Shown here in pieces: positions 50,567-59,855 of a stretch of 64,000 nt of DNA. Every line of letters starts with the position of its first letter. Position 1 is the first letter of the stretch. This DNA comes from DASZFV01 sp036494575. Lineage in GTDB: Bacteria > Myxococcota_A > Polyangia > Fen-1088. The position numbers were made by a program, and so were the translations under genes. The stretch lies in NCBI GenBank assembly GCA_036494575.1, contig DASXOE010000080.1, positions 7,634 to 71,633 of the forward strand. Reading direction: 5' to 3'. The notes below the pieces were generated by a model. The model was given only the letters and a program-made list of their open reading frames with translations, did not search any database and was not told the origin of the DNA.

Positions 50567-51382
50567 ATGACGAATCGTCGGAGACTCACCCTTGTCGTTG
50601 GCCTGATGGGCCTGATGCTCTCTGGATCCACGAGCTGCGGTCGCAGCGAGCTGGACAGCGGCTCGTCGCCCACGGTCAACGTGACGAACGGCGACGGTTC
50701 GTCGGGCGCTGGCACCGGCTCGGGCGGCGATCATTCCGGGGGCTCACAGGGCGGCTCGAACGGGACCGCGGGCACGGGTGCAGGCGGAAGCTCGAGTGCC
50801 GGTCAGGGCGGGGGCGGCGGAACGATTGGTGCCGGCGGCGGGAGCAGCGGGGTGAACGGAGGGAGCGCCGGTCGAGCGGGAGGCTCCGGTGGCGTCGGAA
50901 GCTCTGGCGCGGGCGGAGCCGCGACAGGTGCGACCGCCGGCGTCGGCGGCAACTCCGCGACGGGCGGGACCGCCGGCGCAGGCGGCAACGGGGGCGCCTC
51001 GGGTCCCGGCGGCCCTGGCGCGGGCGGCAGCGGGGGGCCTTCGGGCCCTGGCGTCGGCTGTGGTGCGCAGACCTGTGGAGCGGACGAGACGTGCTGTGTA
51101 CAAGCGGTCGGCGGCGTCCGAACCGAGTCTTGCCTCGCGGCGGGCTCCGTGTGCCTCGGCGGGGGGACCATCGGCTGCACTGCCGGGAGTTGCTCCGCTG
51201 GCCGGCTCTGCTGTCTGTCTCTCGTCGCGATGGCGACGGCCTGCGCAACTCCGGCGCAATGCGCGGATGGTGTCAGCACCGTCTTGTGCGTCAACAACGG
51301 CGATTGCCCCGCCGATCGGAGGTTCTGTTGTCCTTCGATCGGCATCAACATCTGCCGACCGTACGGCTGTCCCCAGAACTGA
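50567..51382 (+). CDS. Cys-rich lipoprotein with long Gly/Ser linker
   Basis: A 271-aa lipoprotein (GSTSC, Cys about 24) with about 120 residues of Gly/Ser/Ala collagen-like linker. It ends in a disulfide-rich domain of about 105 residues with repeated CC pairs (CGADETCCVQ, GRLCCLSL, RRFCCPS). The domain resembles small knottin-like modules of myxobacterial surface proteins. No enzyme motif is visible. AGAGG lies six bases before ATG 50567. It converges on the lipoprotein remnant at 51431. Confidence 0.7.
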   Translation: MTNRRRLTLVVGLMGLMLSGSTSCGRSELDSGSSPTVNVTNGDGSSGAGTGSGGDHSGGSQGGSNGTAGTGAGGSSSAGQGGGGGTIGAGGGSSGVNGGSAGRAGGSGGVGSSGAGGAATGATAGVGGNSATGGTAGAGGNGGASGPGGPGAGGSGGPSGPGVGCGAQTCGADETCCVQAVGGVRTESCLAAGSVCLGGGTIGCTAGSCSAGRLCCLSLVAMATACATPAQCADGVSTVLCVNNGDCPADRRFCCPSIGINICRPYGCPQN

Positions 51383-51430
51383 GGCGCCGCGCACTGAACC
51401 TCGATCACGACCTGTCCGTCGCGACGCGCG

Positions 51431-52255
51431 TCAGCGGCAGGTGTAGTCGAGCTGGCACGTCGTACCCGCGGGGCAGCCAGGCGTGGCGTCGTTGCCGCAC
51501 GAGATGATGCCGGTATCGACGGCGACCTCGGCGCGGGAAACGATTTCGAGCCGGACGCCGGGCGCCTCGGGCGCCGTCGCGCTCGAGGTGCGCACGACCT
51601 TCACGGTCGGATAACCGGCGCGGCCGAGCGCAACGAGCGACGTGACGAGCGGCTCGGGGATGTCGAAGGCGCCGGTGTCGGCGACGTCGCAGTCGATCTC
51701 GCCCTTGTAGCCGCCGTGGTGCGAGATCTCGAGAACGATCGCGACGCGCGAGATCCCGGCGTGGCCGGGCGGCGTCCAGGCGAGGTGCGTGGCATGCCCG
51801 GACGTGACGGGGACGGGGACGGCTGTCGTGAGCGCGAGGGCGCCGACGCACTTGCCGGCCAGCGAGAAGGTCGCGGCGCGAGCCGTGACGGCGTCGCCCT
51901 CGACGCACGCCGAGGGCGGCAACGTCGGGACGGCCTGATACGTGAGGTTCGTCGGAGAGGTCGGGGTGAGCTCGAGCGGCTTGGTCCCGAGCCCCTCGAC
52001 GTGGAGCGTGCCGACGTTCACGGCGTTCGGCTGCGGCGCGCAGAGGTCGCTTCCCACACAGACCGAGCCCGCGGCGCAGCCCTGGGCGCACGAAGCGCGC
52101 GGCACGAGGAGCTGACAGTCGCCGCTCGTTCGAAAGCCGTCGAGCGGCATCGCCGGCAGCGGAGCGCCGTCGAAGAACGCGGCGCTGAACGCCGTGTGGT
52201 CGTCTATGAGGTCGACGTCAACGCTGCCGAAGAGAGGGGTTCGCGCGGCGTCACC
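51431..52255 (-). pseudogene. Lipoprotein gene lacking its 5' end
   Basis: The frame carries a mature-lipoprotein-like sequence starting before any good start codon: TPLFGSVDVDLIDDHTAFSA, then GDCQLLVPR, CAAGSVCVGSDLC and a beta-rich domain ending GTTCQLDYTCR. The first Met in frame (52150) lies inside the domain, so the usual signal and lipobox are missing. Upstream the frame runs into the preceding gene one base out of phase. I infer a deletion that joined two neighbouring lipoprotein genes. Translation from 52150 would give 239 aa without a signal. The upper boundary is approximate. Confidence 0.55.
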
Positions 52256-52880
52256 CGAGGCGGCCGGCGCGGTCGTACCAGGGCCCCTTGCCGACGCGAT
52301 CGATGGCGTCCTCGGTCGTCGTGCTGAGGAAGGCGTGCCAGACCTTGTCGCGCTGGCAGGGCGAGACGAGCTCGGCGACGTGCTGGCAGATCGCGTCGGC
52401 GCCCTTGATGCCGCCGAGGTTGCCGCCCAACTTCGAGAACATCCCGCTCACGTCGGCGCCGCCCTCGCGGATGAGCGCCTTGTTGCTGACGACGAAGAAG
52501 CTGAACTTCTCCTCGTTCGCGGTCGGACAGGTCGCGGCTCCCGCCGCGCCGCCCTGACCCGCTCCGGCTGTTCCACCGCCCGATCCAGTCCCCGCCACGC
52601 CCGACCCGGCCATGCCCGCTGCCCCAGCGGCTCCGCCGCTGCCGCCCGCGCCGGCGGCTCCGCTCGCCCCGCTGGAGGCGCCACCTCCCGCGATCGCTCC
52701 GCCGGCGGCGCCGGCGCTTTCACCCCCGGTCTCGGTCCCCGCGGCGCCGCCGCCAGCGCCGACGTTGCCGGCGGCGCCCGAGCGCGATCCTCCCGAGCCA
52801 CCGCTCGAGCAGGCGATGGCGAAGGTCGCCGCGAGAACGACGAGCGCCGTCCGGCCCTTCATGCGCGCCATCGACGACAT
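52251..52880 (-). CDS. Lipoprotein with collagen-like linker, probably 3'-truncated
   Basis: A 209-aa lipoprotein (AIAC, Cys about 24) with about 90 residues of Gly/Ala/Ser linker and the first half of a domain known from myxobacterial surface proteins: KFSFFVVSNKALI, GGIKGADAICQ, WHAFLSTTTEDAIDRVGKGPW. Full-length relatives continue for about 80 more residues with several Cys, but here it stops at AGRLG. The next gene downstream lacks its 5' end and is one base out of frame, so both seem to meet at a deletion near 52255. ATG 52880 is the best start; no strong ribosome site is seen. Confidence 0.6.
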   Translation of the reverse strand: MSSMARMKGRTALVVLAATFAIACSSGGSGGSRSGAAGNVGAGGGAAGTETGGESAGAAGGAIAGGGASSGASGAAGAGGSGGAAGAAGMAGSGVAGTGSGGGTAGAGQGGAAGAATCPTANEEKFSFFVVSNKALIREGGADVSGMFSKLGGNLGGIKGADAICQHVAELVSPCQRDKVWHAFLSTTTEDAIDRVGKGPWYDRAGRLG

Positions 52881-52965
52881 GTTACCCGCGTCGCCGCCTG
52901 GCGCGCCATCACGTCGATAGAAACGTCCCTTCGTCGCGCCGAGCGCGTTACTCTGCCACTCTGGC

Positions 52966-53553
52966 ATGCGCCCACCCCTTCCCAGTGTCGCGCTCGCCTT
53001 CGTCGCGGCGACGCTTGGTTGTGGGACCGTCGAGAGCGTCTCGCGACCTCCCTCGCCCGCAGAGCTCGCGCGCATCGGCGAAGCGTCGAAGGCGGCCGGC
53101 GGGCTCACCGTCCGCTACGTCCAGCCCGTCGGCGCTTGCGCGTGGAAGCGATGCGCAGATGGTGTCCCCGGCGCCTATCTCCATCCCATCGACTTCGCCC
53201 GCCTGGCGTCAGTGGACGGAGGAACCATCACCGTCGAGAGCGAGCTCGGCCGCGCCACGACGATTCCCCTGTCGGAGGTCAAAGGCGTCGCGGTGAACGG
53301 CGCACGGGGCCGCTCGGCAGCGATCGGCGCCGGCATCCTGGGAGGCACCGCGTTCGTGGTGACCACCGTGTTGGTGGCGATCGAGGAGGCCAAGATCGAA
53401 CGCGCCTCGGATGGAGGCGACTTCTGCGGCGGAATCGCCTGCGCCGTTCCCGGGGTTGCCCTCGGCCTGGTCGGTGCGCTCGTGGGAGCCGGATTCGGCT
53501 ACGCGATCGGATCGAACAAGTACTTTTCGTTCGACCCACAACCGAAGCCGTGA
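52966..53553 (+). CDS. Hypothetical lipoprotein with C-terminal membrane segments
   Basis: A 195-aa protein with a signal and lipobox-like ATLGC (Cys19), a soluble domain containing a possible disulfide (ACAWKRCADG), a basic beta-rich part (TITVESELGRATTIPLSEVKG) and two Gly/Ala-rich hydrophobic helices (IGAGILGGTAFVVTTVLVAI, VALGLVGALVGAGFGYAIG). The helical pair resembles glycine-zipper membrane segments. I cannot assign a family. TACTCT lies 11 bases before the ATG and there is no ribosome site. Confidence 0.65.
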   Translation: MRPPLPSVALAFVAATLGCGTVESVSRPPSPAELARIGEASKAAGGLTVRYVQPVGACAWKRCADGVPGAYLHPIDFARLASVDGGTITVESELGRATTIPLSEVKGVAVNGARGRSAAIGAGILGGTAFVVTTVLVAIEEAKIERASDGGDFCGGIACAVPGVALGLVGALVGAGFGYAIGSNKYFSFDPQPKP

Positions 53554-53577
53554 GGGCCGGCTCAAAGGCCCCGGGCG

Positions 53578-56268
53578 TCACGCGCTCGCGTCGTCCGTCT
53601 GCCCCAGCACCTCGCGCACCCTCGTCATGAGCGCCTCCGGCGTGAACGGTTTCTGCAAATAGGCGATCCGCGCCTCGAGCACGCCGTGGCGCACGATGCT
53701 GTCGTCCGTGTAGCCCGACATGCAGAGCACCTTCATGTCGGGGCGGGCGCTCGCGAGGCGTTTGGACAGCTCGGGGCCGCTCATTTGGGGCATGACGACG
53801 TCGGTGACGAGAAGGTGGATGCGGCTCGCGTGCTTTTCGGAGTGGAGGAGCGCCTCGCCGGCGTTGCGCGCTTCGATGACGTGATAGCCCGCCTTGGTTA
53901 GGATGCCACGCGCCACGAGGCGCACCTGATCGTCGTCCTCGACGAGGAGGATCGTCTCCCACCCGCGCAGGCTGACCGGCCCCGAGAGGCCGCGGTCGAC
54001 GAGCTCGACCGCCCGGTCCTCGCGTGGCAGGTAGATCTTGAACGTCGTCCCGCGACCGACCTCGCTGTAGACCCAGATGCTGCCGCCGCTCTGCTGGACG
54101 ATGCCGAAGACCGTCGAGAGGCCGAGGCCCGTGCCCTTCCCCGCCGCCTTCGTCGTGAAGAACGGCTCGAAGATGCGGTTCAACGTCGCCTTGTCCATGC
54201 CGATGCCCGTGTCGCTGACCGCGAGCATGACGTGCGGCCCGGGCTCGACCCCGAGGTGGTCGCGCGCGTAGGCCTCGTCGAGGACGACGTTGCCCGTCTC
54301 CATGGTGAGCTGGCCGCCCGTGGGCATGGCGTCACGGGCGTTCACGGCGAGGTTCATGATGACTTGCTCGGTGTTGCCGCGATCGACGAGGACCCTGCCG
54401 AGCGGCTTCGTCAATCGAGAGACCAGATCGACGTCCGCGCCCAGGATGCGCTGGAGCATCTTGTCCATGTTCGCGAGCACGTCGTTGAGGTCGAGGACGC
54501 GCGGCTCGATGACCTGCTGGCGGCTGAACAGGAGCAGCTGCCGCGTCAGATCGGCGGCGCGCTTTCCGGCCTTGCCGATCTCCTCGACCTCGTCGCGCAT
54601 GGGCTCGCCCGGCTTCATGTCGCCGAGGAGCAGATCCGCGTAGCTGAGGATGACCGACAGCACGTTGTTGAAGTCGTGCGCCACGCCCCCGGCCAGTCGC
54701 CCGACCGCCTCCATCTTCTGCGCCTGGCGCAGCTGCCCCTCCGTGCGCTCGAGCGCCCCCGCGACCGCGCGCTGCGCCGTCAGATCCCGCGCCGTCTTCG
54801 AGACGCCGACGACCTGGCCCGCGCCGTCGCGGATCGGCGCGAGCGAGATCGACACCTCGACCTCCGTGCCGTCCTTGCGCAGACGAATCGTATCGTAGAG
54901 GTCGACCTGGCGGCCCGCCGCGACGCGCGCCAGGAGGGTGCGCTCCTCGTCGAGGCGATCGCGCGGGATGACCATCGTGATCGGGCTGCCGATGGCTTCC
55001 TCTGGCGAGTAGCCGAAAAGACGCTCGGCGGCGGGGTTCCAGCTCGTGATCGTCCCGTCGAGCCGCTTGCTGACGACGGCGTCCTGCGCCGACTGCACGA
55101 TGGCCGCGAGCAGCGCGCGCGTCCCCTCGGCCGCTTCGCGGTCGGTGATGTCCTTGATGGCGGCGATGCGCGCGCGGTGGCCCGCGAAGGAGAGAGCGCG
55201 CGTCGTGTACTCGGCGAGGAGCTCGGAGCCGTCCTTGCGGCGATAGAGCCGGGTGCCGGTGCCCTCGGTATTCCCCCAGGCCTTCAGGCTCGCTCGGGCC
55301 TCATCGTGGCCGATTCCGGCCAGGTCCGAGACACGGAGGCGCACGAACTCGTCGTGCCCGTAGCCGTAGAGGTCGAGCGCCGCCCGATTCACGGCGAGCG
55401 GAGCGAGCGTCTCGACGTCGAACACGAAGAGCGGCATCGGGCTCGCCTCGAAGAGGAGCCGGTGGGCCTCCTCGGAGTCGTGCAGCGCCTGGTTCGCGCT
55501 CACGGCTACGGCGTGCGAGGCGTGCTCGGCTGCGTACGATCGGGCGTTGGCGATGGCGGTGGCGGCGTGGCCGGCGATGGCCTGGACGATCTCGAGATCG
55601 TTGTCGGTGTACGGGGCGTCGGGGCTGCTGCGGACGAGGGTCGCGACGCCGAGGACCTTGCCCCGGCACACGAGAGGCGCGGCGATCACGGTCGTGATCC
55701 CCAGGCGCTCGAGGAAAGGCCGGTACCTGGGCGCGGCGGCCTCGGCGAACGCCCTGGGGCTGAGCCCGGAGATGAGCAGTGGTTGTCCAGTCGCGGCCAC
55801 GCGGCCCGAGATCCCGTCGCCCACGCGCTGGCGCTCGGCCACCGCGCCCTCGCGGGCCAAGGCGAGGAACTCCGGATCCCGGTGGTAAACGGCAGCCGTC
55901 GGTTCCAGCCACTCTCCGTCGTCGCTGACGACCCTCAGCCCGCACAGGTCGCCGACGACGTCGCCCAAGCGTTGGGCAACGACCTCGAGCAGATGGTCGT
56001 AGTCGTAGGTCGCAGAGGAGAACTCGTGGGCGGCCTCCACCAGGAAGCGGAGGCGATCGGCCACCCGCTTTCTCTCGGCCAGCTCGCGTTGCGCCTCGGT
56101 GGCGCGGTGCGCCACGTCGTCGAGCAGGACGTTGAGCGCGAGGGCGACCTTCGTCGGGGCGTCCTCGAGCGAGGGCGCGTCGGGCACGGCCACGCGCGCC
56201 GCCAGGTCGCCCACGGAGGCGGCGCCCATCACGGCGAAGATGTCGTCGAACGACGGCCCGCCCGTCAT
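53578..56268 (-). CDS. Hybrid histidine kinase (GAF-PAS-PAS-HisKA-HATPase-receiver)
   Basis: An 896-aa cytoplasmic hybrid kinase. A short N-terminal helix region (1-75) is followed by GAF (about 75-245), PAS (265-375), PAS/PAC (385-500), HisKA with H531 (GGVAHDFNNVLSV), HATPase_c (MNLAVNARDAMP, DTGIGM, GTGLGLSTV) and a C-terminal receiver with D823 (VTDVVMPQMSG) and K873. There are no membrane segments, so it senses internal or diffusible signals, perhaps through a PAS-bound ligand. Its ATG overlaps the stop of a 53-aa gene (ATGA), which suggests a small partner. No response regulator gene with an output domain is adjacent. Confidence 0.92.
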   Translation of the reverse strand: MTGGPSFDDIFAVMGAASVGDLAARVAVPDAPSLEDAPTKVALALNVLLDDVAHRATEAQRELAERKRVADRLRFLVEAAHEFSSATYDYDHLLEVVAQRLGDVVGDLCGLRVVSDDGEWLEPTAAVYHRDPEFLALAREGAVAERQRVGDGISGRVAATGQPLLISGLSPRAFAEAAAPRYRPFLERLGITTVIAAPLVCRGKVLGVATLVRSSPDAPYTDNDLEIVQAIAGHAATAIANARSYAAEHASHAVAVSANQALHDSEEAHRLLFEASPMPLFVFDVETLAPLAVNRAALDLYGYGHDEFVRLRVSDLAGIGHDEARASLKAWGNTEGTGTRLYRRKDGSELLAEYTTRALSFAGHRARIAAIKDITDREAAEGTRALLAAIVQSAQDAVVSKRLDGTITSWNPAAERLFGYSPEEAIGSPITMVIPRDRLDEERTLLARVAAGRQVDLYDTIRLRKDGTEVEVSISLAPIRDGAGQVVGVSKTARDLTAQRAVAGALERTEGQLRQAQKMEAVGRLAGGVAHDFNNVLSVILSYADLLLGDMKPGEPMRDEVEEIGKAGKRAADLTRQLLLFSRQQVIEPRVLDLNDVLANMDKMLQRILGADVDLVSRLTKPLGRVLVDRGNTEQVIMNLAVNARDAMPTGGQLTMETGNVVLDEAYARDHLGVEPGPHVMLAVSDTGIGMDKATLNRIFEPFFTTKAAGKGTGLGLSTVFGIVQQSGGSIWVYSEVGRGTTFKIYLPREDRAVELVDRGLSGPVSLRGWETILLVEDDDQVRLVARGILTKAGYHVIEARNAGEALLHSEKHASRIHLLVTDVVMPQMSGPELSKRLASARPDMKVLCMSGYTDDSIVRHGVLEARIAYLQKPFTPEALMTRVREVLGQTDDASA

Positions 56269-56426
56269 ACCGCGATGCCCTTCGTCCGGAGCCAGGACAG
56301 GGCGTCGTGGCGCTCGAGCCCTCCGTCCTTGCTCCTCAGCGTCGCGCCTTTCGTATGGCGCATGCGCGCGAGGCGCTCCTCTGAGCTCCAGGCGATCTCC
56401 GTCGATGGGCTCGTGACCTTGACCAT
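56265..56426 (-). CDS. 53-aa protein coupled to the hybrid kinase
   Basis: A 53-codon gene opening MVKVTSPSTEIAWSSEERLA and ending ALSWLRTKGIAV, with a basic HTKGATLRSKDG core. Codon use shows strong G/C third-position bias. Its TGA overlaps the ATG of the hybrid kinase gene (ATGA), and GAGGAG lies about 11 bases before its start. The protein is soluble, with no signal or membrane segment and no family I recognise. Coupling suggests a regulator, ligand-binding partner or anti-kinase for the hybrid kinase. Confidence 0.65.
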   Translation of the reverse strand: MVKVTSPSTEIAWSSEERLARMRHTKGATLRSKDGGLERHDALSWLRTKGIAV

Positions 56427-56676
56427 ATCGGTCTAGCTCCTCGCCCCCCCCCGCCCTTCAATAACACGTGGGCGCCAACGACGACTATCAGGGGCGGCAG
56501 TGCGGCCAGGGGCCGCCCATGTATCCCTGAGCGCCTTCAACGATCCGCTTGCCGCATTGATGCGGGACGACAATCGAGGCGCCTGGCCCGCTCGCCGACT
56601 CGAACGGCAGATCTTGCCCAGTTTTGGGCACTTCTTGCCTGTTCACGCCAGGGTTCGGGTAGTACCTTTCCGCGGG

Positions 56677-57618
56677 GTGAGGTACGAGCTGTCGAAGGAT
56701 CGCCGTCGTCGAATCCGAGGTGGTTGGCTCGGGATGGTGTGCCTCGCGGAGATCCTCGTGTGCGCGGTCGGTTGCAGCCCCGAGTCCTACCGGGGTGGCC
56801 TCGGCGCGACGCCGCTGCCCTCGGGCGCGGGCGGGGGCAGCAACCCGGGCGGGGGCGGTAACCCGGGCATCACGCCGATCCTCACGGGCGGCGCGGGCGA
56901 CACGGGCCCTGGCGGCGCCGGCACCGCGGGCACGGGCACCGGCGGCGGCAGCGCGGTCGCCGGCAGCGGCGGTGCGGGCACCGCGGGGACGGGCGGAAGC
57001 GGCGGCAGCAGCGCCGGCGCCGGCAGCGGCGCGGGCAGCAGCGGCGCGTCGCCCGATGCCTCCTCCGACGCGGCGCCGACGCCCGACGCCACCGCGCGCG
57101 ACGCCGGCGCCGAGCGCCAGTCGGACGGCGCTGCCGACGCCGCGCCCTGCGTGAGCGGCGTCCAAAATCTCTCCAACGTCGGCACTGGCGACTTTCACGT
57201 CTCGTTTCGCGTCGCGACCACGCAGACGGGTTGGGTGGCGCTCGTGAACCAGCGCAGCACCTGCTACTTCGGCGTGTTCTGGGACATCCGCCTCTGCGGC
57301 GCGGGAGGCTCTTGCCCGCAGGGCGCGGTCTCCGTCGAGACCGACGACAATCCAGCCTCCAGCGCCACCTATCAGACCGTCCACTCGACGGCGACGGTCA
57401 ACGACGGCAAGCCGCACGAGGTCGAGGCGTCCCGCGTCTCGGGCGTCGTCACGATCCGAATCGACGGCGCGGTGTCGGGCACGGGTCCCTCCGCGGCCTC
57501 GCTCGGCTCCATGCCGGCGCTTCGCATCGGCACCGACGTCTGCGGCACGGCCAACAGCCCTCCCACGGCCGCCTTCGCGGGGACGACGCTCGCCAACGTG
57601 TGCATCACCAGCCCGTAG
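56677..57618 (+). CDS. Lipoprotein with collagen-like linker and LamG-like domain
   Basis: From GTG 56677 the 313-aa protein has a basic N-terminus and a signal (WLGMVCLAEILVCAVGC), a Gly/Ser/Ala/Asp linker of about 115 residues, and a concanavalin/LamG-like domain (DFHVSFRVATTQTGWVALV, CYFGVFWDIRLCG, VTIRIDGAVSG, LRIGTDVCG). It is probably a surface carbohydrate-binding protein. Earlier start codons at 56500 and later add no signal. No ribosome site is clear. A second lectin-like lipoprotein gene follows in the same direction. Confidence 0.66.
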   Translation: MRYELSKDRRRRIRGGWLGMVCLAEILVCAVGCSPESYRGGLGATPLPSGAGGGSNPGGGGNPGITPILTGGAGDTGPGGAGTAGTGTGGGSAVAGSGGAGTAGTGGSGGSSAGAGSGAGSSGASPDASSDAAPTPDATARDAGAERQSDGAADAAPCVSGVQNLSNVGTGDFHVSFRVATTQTGWVALVNQRSTCYFGVFWDIRLCGAGGSCPQGAVSVETDDNPASSATYQTVHSTATVNDGKPHEVEASRVSGVVTIRIDGAVSGTGPSAASLGSMPALRIGTDVCGTANSPPTAAFAGTTLANVCITSP

Positions 57619-57719
57619 CGCGCTTTCATCCGTTGCATCGATGTGGGCCGCGATGCGCCGGGCGCGCCGCGGGATGAACTATGGTCGCCGCGTTTTTGCC
57701 AAAACGCGGGAGATCTTCG

Positions 57720-58784
57720 ATGCGGAACCTGACCGTGGTGGTGGTGGCGGCGACGCTCGTGACGAGCGCGTTCATGGGTTGCGGGAGCTCCGGGACGAAG
57801 GTCAAGCTTCCCGGCGACGGCGGCGGCGGTGGCGCGGGCGCGGGCGCGGGCGGCCAGGCGGGCTCGTCGGCGGCGGGGACGTCTGGGACGGCGGGTGACG
57901 CGAGCGCGGCGGGCTCGACCGGAACGCCCGACGCCGCCGCCGGTGCCACCGGCGCGCTCGATGGGGCCGTGGAGACGACCGAGACGACGCCGAGCTATTG
58001 CGACACCGTGACGAAGAAGACATTGCCATACGACGTCGCGGCGGACTTCACGAACGTTCACACGTTGAACAACACCTCCGCGTGGAACATCGTCGCGAAC
58101 CCGAACTGCGACCAGATGATCTTCCCGCCGCTGCCGCCACCTCCGCAACCTTCGGACGCCGGCGCCGAAGGTGACGCGGGCGACGCCGCGGCCGAAGCCG
58201 GTGCCGACGCGGCCACCAAGGCGAACCTGGACGCGGGCGCCGAGGCGCCGACCGCCGAGGCTGGCGGCGACGCGGGAGACGCGGGAGACGATGGCGGCGC
58301 CGGTGACGCCGTGGGCGTCGACGGCGCGGGCGACGCTGGAAGCGACGCCCAACCGGCGGTGCCCGCCTGCTACGAGTTCACCTACGCGCCCGACGCGTGC
58401 GTGACGGCCAACGGCGGCGTCGCCGCCAGCGCGATCGGGACTTGCTGGTCGGGCGTGATCTTCCAGGTCCCGGCCGGTCAACCCGGCCCAGGGATCTGCA
58501 TCGCGAGCGGCGCGATGCACGTCAGCTTCGAAGCGCGCGCCAGCCGGGAGGGCGCGATCATCAAGTTCGGCTCGATTGGCGAGGGCCTCAATACCACGGA
58601 GTTCTATACGCCCATCACGACGAATTGGTCCACGTACACGACCGCAATCCCGGCCACGGCCGACTACAACAGCTCGGCGAGCGCGGGCGGCGTGTGGAAC
58701 GGGTTCTCGGTCGTCGCCGAGCCGCAGGCTCACGTCGGCGGGACGTACATCTTCGTCCGCAACATCAGATGGGTCGCGCAGTAG
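57720..58784 (+). CDS. Lipoprotein with Gly/Ala/Asp-rich insert and carbohydrate-binding-like domain
   Basis: A 354-aa lipoprotein (AFMGC, Cys about 21). A Gly/Ala/Ser/Asp linker is followed by a short domain (SYCDTVTKKTLPYDVAADF), a second Ala/Gly/Asp-rich insert of about 75 residues (about 140-215) that splits the domain, and a C-terminal beta-sandwich with four or more Cys ending GGTYIFVRNIRWVAQ. The layout is like CBM-type jelly-roll lipoproteins. GGGAGA lies six bases before ATG 57720. Its function is not known. Confidence 0.65.
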   Translation: MRNLTVVVVAATLVTSAFMGCGSSGTKVKLPGDGGGGGAGAGAGGQAGSSAAGTSGTAGDASAAGSTGTPDAAAGATGALDGAVETTETTPSYCDTVTKKTLPYDVAADFTNVHTLNNTSAWNIVANPNCDQMIFPPLPPPPQPSDAGAEGDAGDAAAEAGADAATKANLDAGAEAPTAEAGGDAGDAGDDGGAGDAVGVDGAGDAGSDAQPAVPACYEFTYAPDACVTANGGVAASAIGTCWSGVIFQVPAGQPGPGICIASGAMHVSFEARASREGAIIKFGSIGEGLNTTEFYTPITTNWSTYTTAIPATADYNSSASAGGVWNGFSVVAEPQAHVGGTYIFVRNIRWVAQ

Positions 58785-58959
58785 GGCGCGCGAATCAGGA
58801 GCCGCGGGGGCACGTCGGGCCGAGCCTGAGCGTGTCGATGTGAGGAAGGCTTTCCCGTCGAAGCGGAAGCCGAGCCCCTCGAGGACGCCTGGCAACCAGG
58901 ACTTTGGTGATTTCCCGCCTTTATGACCCCACGTCGGTCGAGTATCGTCAGCGAAGCGC

Positions 58960-59829
58960 ATGGCCGAGAAAAAGCCCACCCTCTTCGAACGGGCGCAGCG
59001 GGCCGAGCAAAGCGGGAACCGGGACACGCGCGATCACTGGGACCTCTTTCGGGGCCACCGCCAGCGGGTGACGGCCGAGATCCTCGCGCTCGCTCCCGGC
59101 GGAAGCGACGCGCGAGGCGGGCGGCTCTGCCTGCTCGGCGCGGGAAACGCCAACGATCTGGATCTCGAGGCGCTCGCGGCGCGCTTCGACGAGGTTCATC
59201 TCGTGGACATCGATCCCGGAGCGCTGTCGCGCGCCACCGGCCGCCAGAGCCCCGACGTGAGAGCCAAGCTGCGCAGCCACGCGCCCGTTGATCTGTCGGG
59301 GCTCTACCACCAGCTCGAGCGAAGGACGCGCCTTCCCTCGGACGAAGCGATGGTGATCGCCGGGACGGCCGAGGTGGTCCGGCAGCTTCCGACGGAGCTC
59401 GACGTGGTGGCGTCCTGTTGCGTGCTGAGCCAGATGTCCTGGGCGCTCGAGCGTCTCGCGTCGCCGGACGGAACGCGGGTCCCGATCCTCGAGCAGGCGC
59501 TGGTCCGCATCCATCTGCGGGCCATCCTCCGCGTGCTCCGGCCGACCGGGGCCGCCCTGCTGGTGTCGGATCTCACCTCGTCGCTCTTCTATCCACCGCT
59601 CGAGGAGCTGCCACCGGGCGAGGACCTGCGCGCGTTGACCCACAAGCTGGCCGCCCAGCGCGCGGCGTATACCGTGTGCAACCCCGAGCTCGTTCGCCAG
59701 ATCCTTCGTCACGACGCCGTGCTGGCCGAGACCTGCCTGCCGCCCACGCTCGGCGAGCCTTGGCTGTGGACGGGCCCGAAGGCGCTCACGTACCTCGTCT
59801 ATCCTTCCGTGCTTCGCCCGAAGGTTTGA
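58960..59829 (+). CDS. SAM-dependent methyltransferase-like protein
   Basis: A 289-aa soluble protein with a Rossmann-type SAM motif (RLCLLGAGNANDLDLEALA, about residues 55-73), an acidic loop (VHLVDIDPGALSRAT) and a later motif (LDVVASCCVLSQM) in the place of the catalytic loop of class I methyltransferases. The N-terminal RDHWDLFRGHR is a conserved-looking feature. The substrate is unknown. There is no ribosome site; TATCGT lies 11 bases before the ATG. The DUF1552 gene converges on it. Confidence 0.65.
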   Translation: MAEKKPTLFERAQRAEQSGNRDTRDHWDLFRGHRQRVTAEILALAPGGSDARGGRLCLLGAGNANDLDLEALAARFDEVHLVDIDPGALSRATGRQSPDVRAKLRSHAPVDLSGLYHQLERRTRLPSDEAMVIAGTAEVVRQLPTELDVVASCCVLSQMSWALERLASPDGTRVPILEQALVRIHLRAILRVLRPTGAALLVSDLTSSLFYPPLEELPPGEDLRALTHKLAAQRAAYTVCNPELVRQILRHDAVLAETCLPPTLGEPWLWTGPKALTYLVYPSVLRPKV

Positions 59830-59855
59830 GCACGAAGGGTTGAGCCGCCTCGGGC

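Noticed and set aside
56444..56452. Run of nine C upstream of the 53-aa gene
   Set aside because: A homopolymer outside any gene. It could mark slippage or a sequencing error, but nothing ties it to a function.
58840..58985. Protein-like minus-strand stretch (HKGGKSPKSWLPGVLEG) before the methyltransferase-like gene
   Set aside because: It might be part of a dispersed repeat or a gene fragment, but no second copy is visible in the window and no start or stop frames it as a gene.
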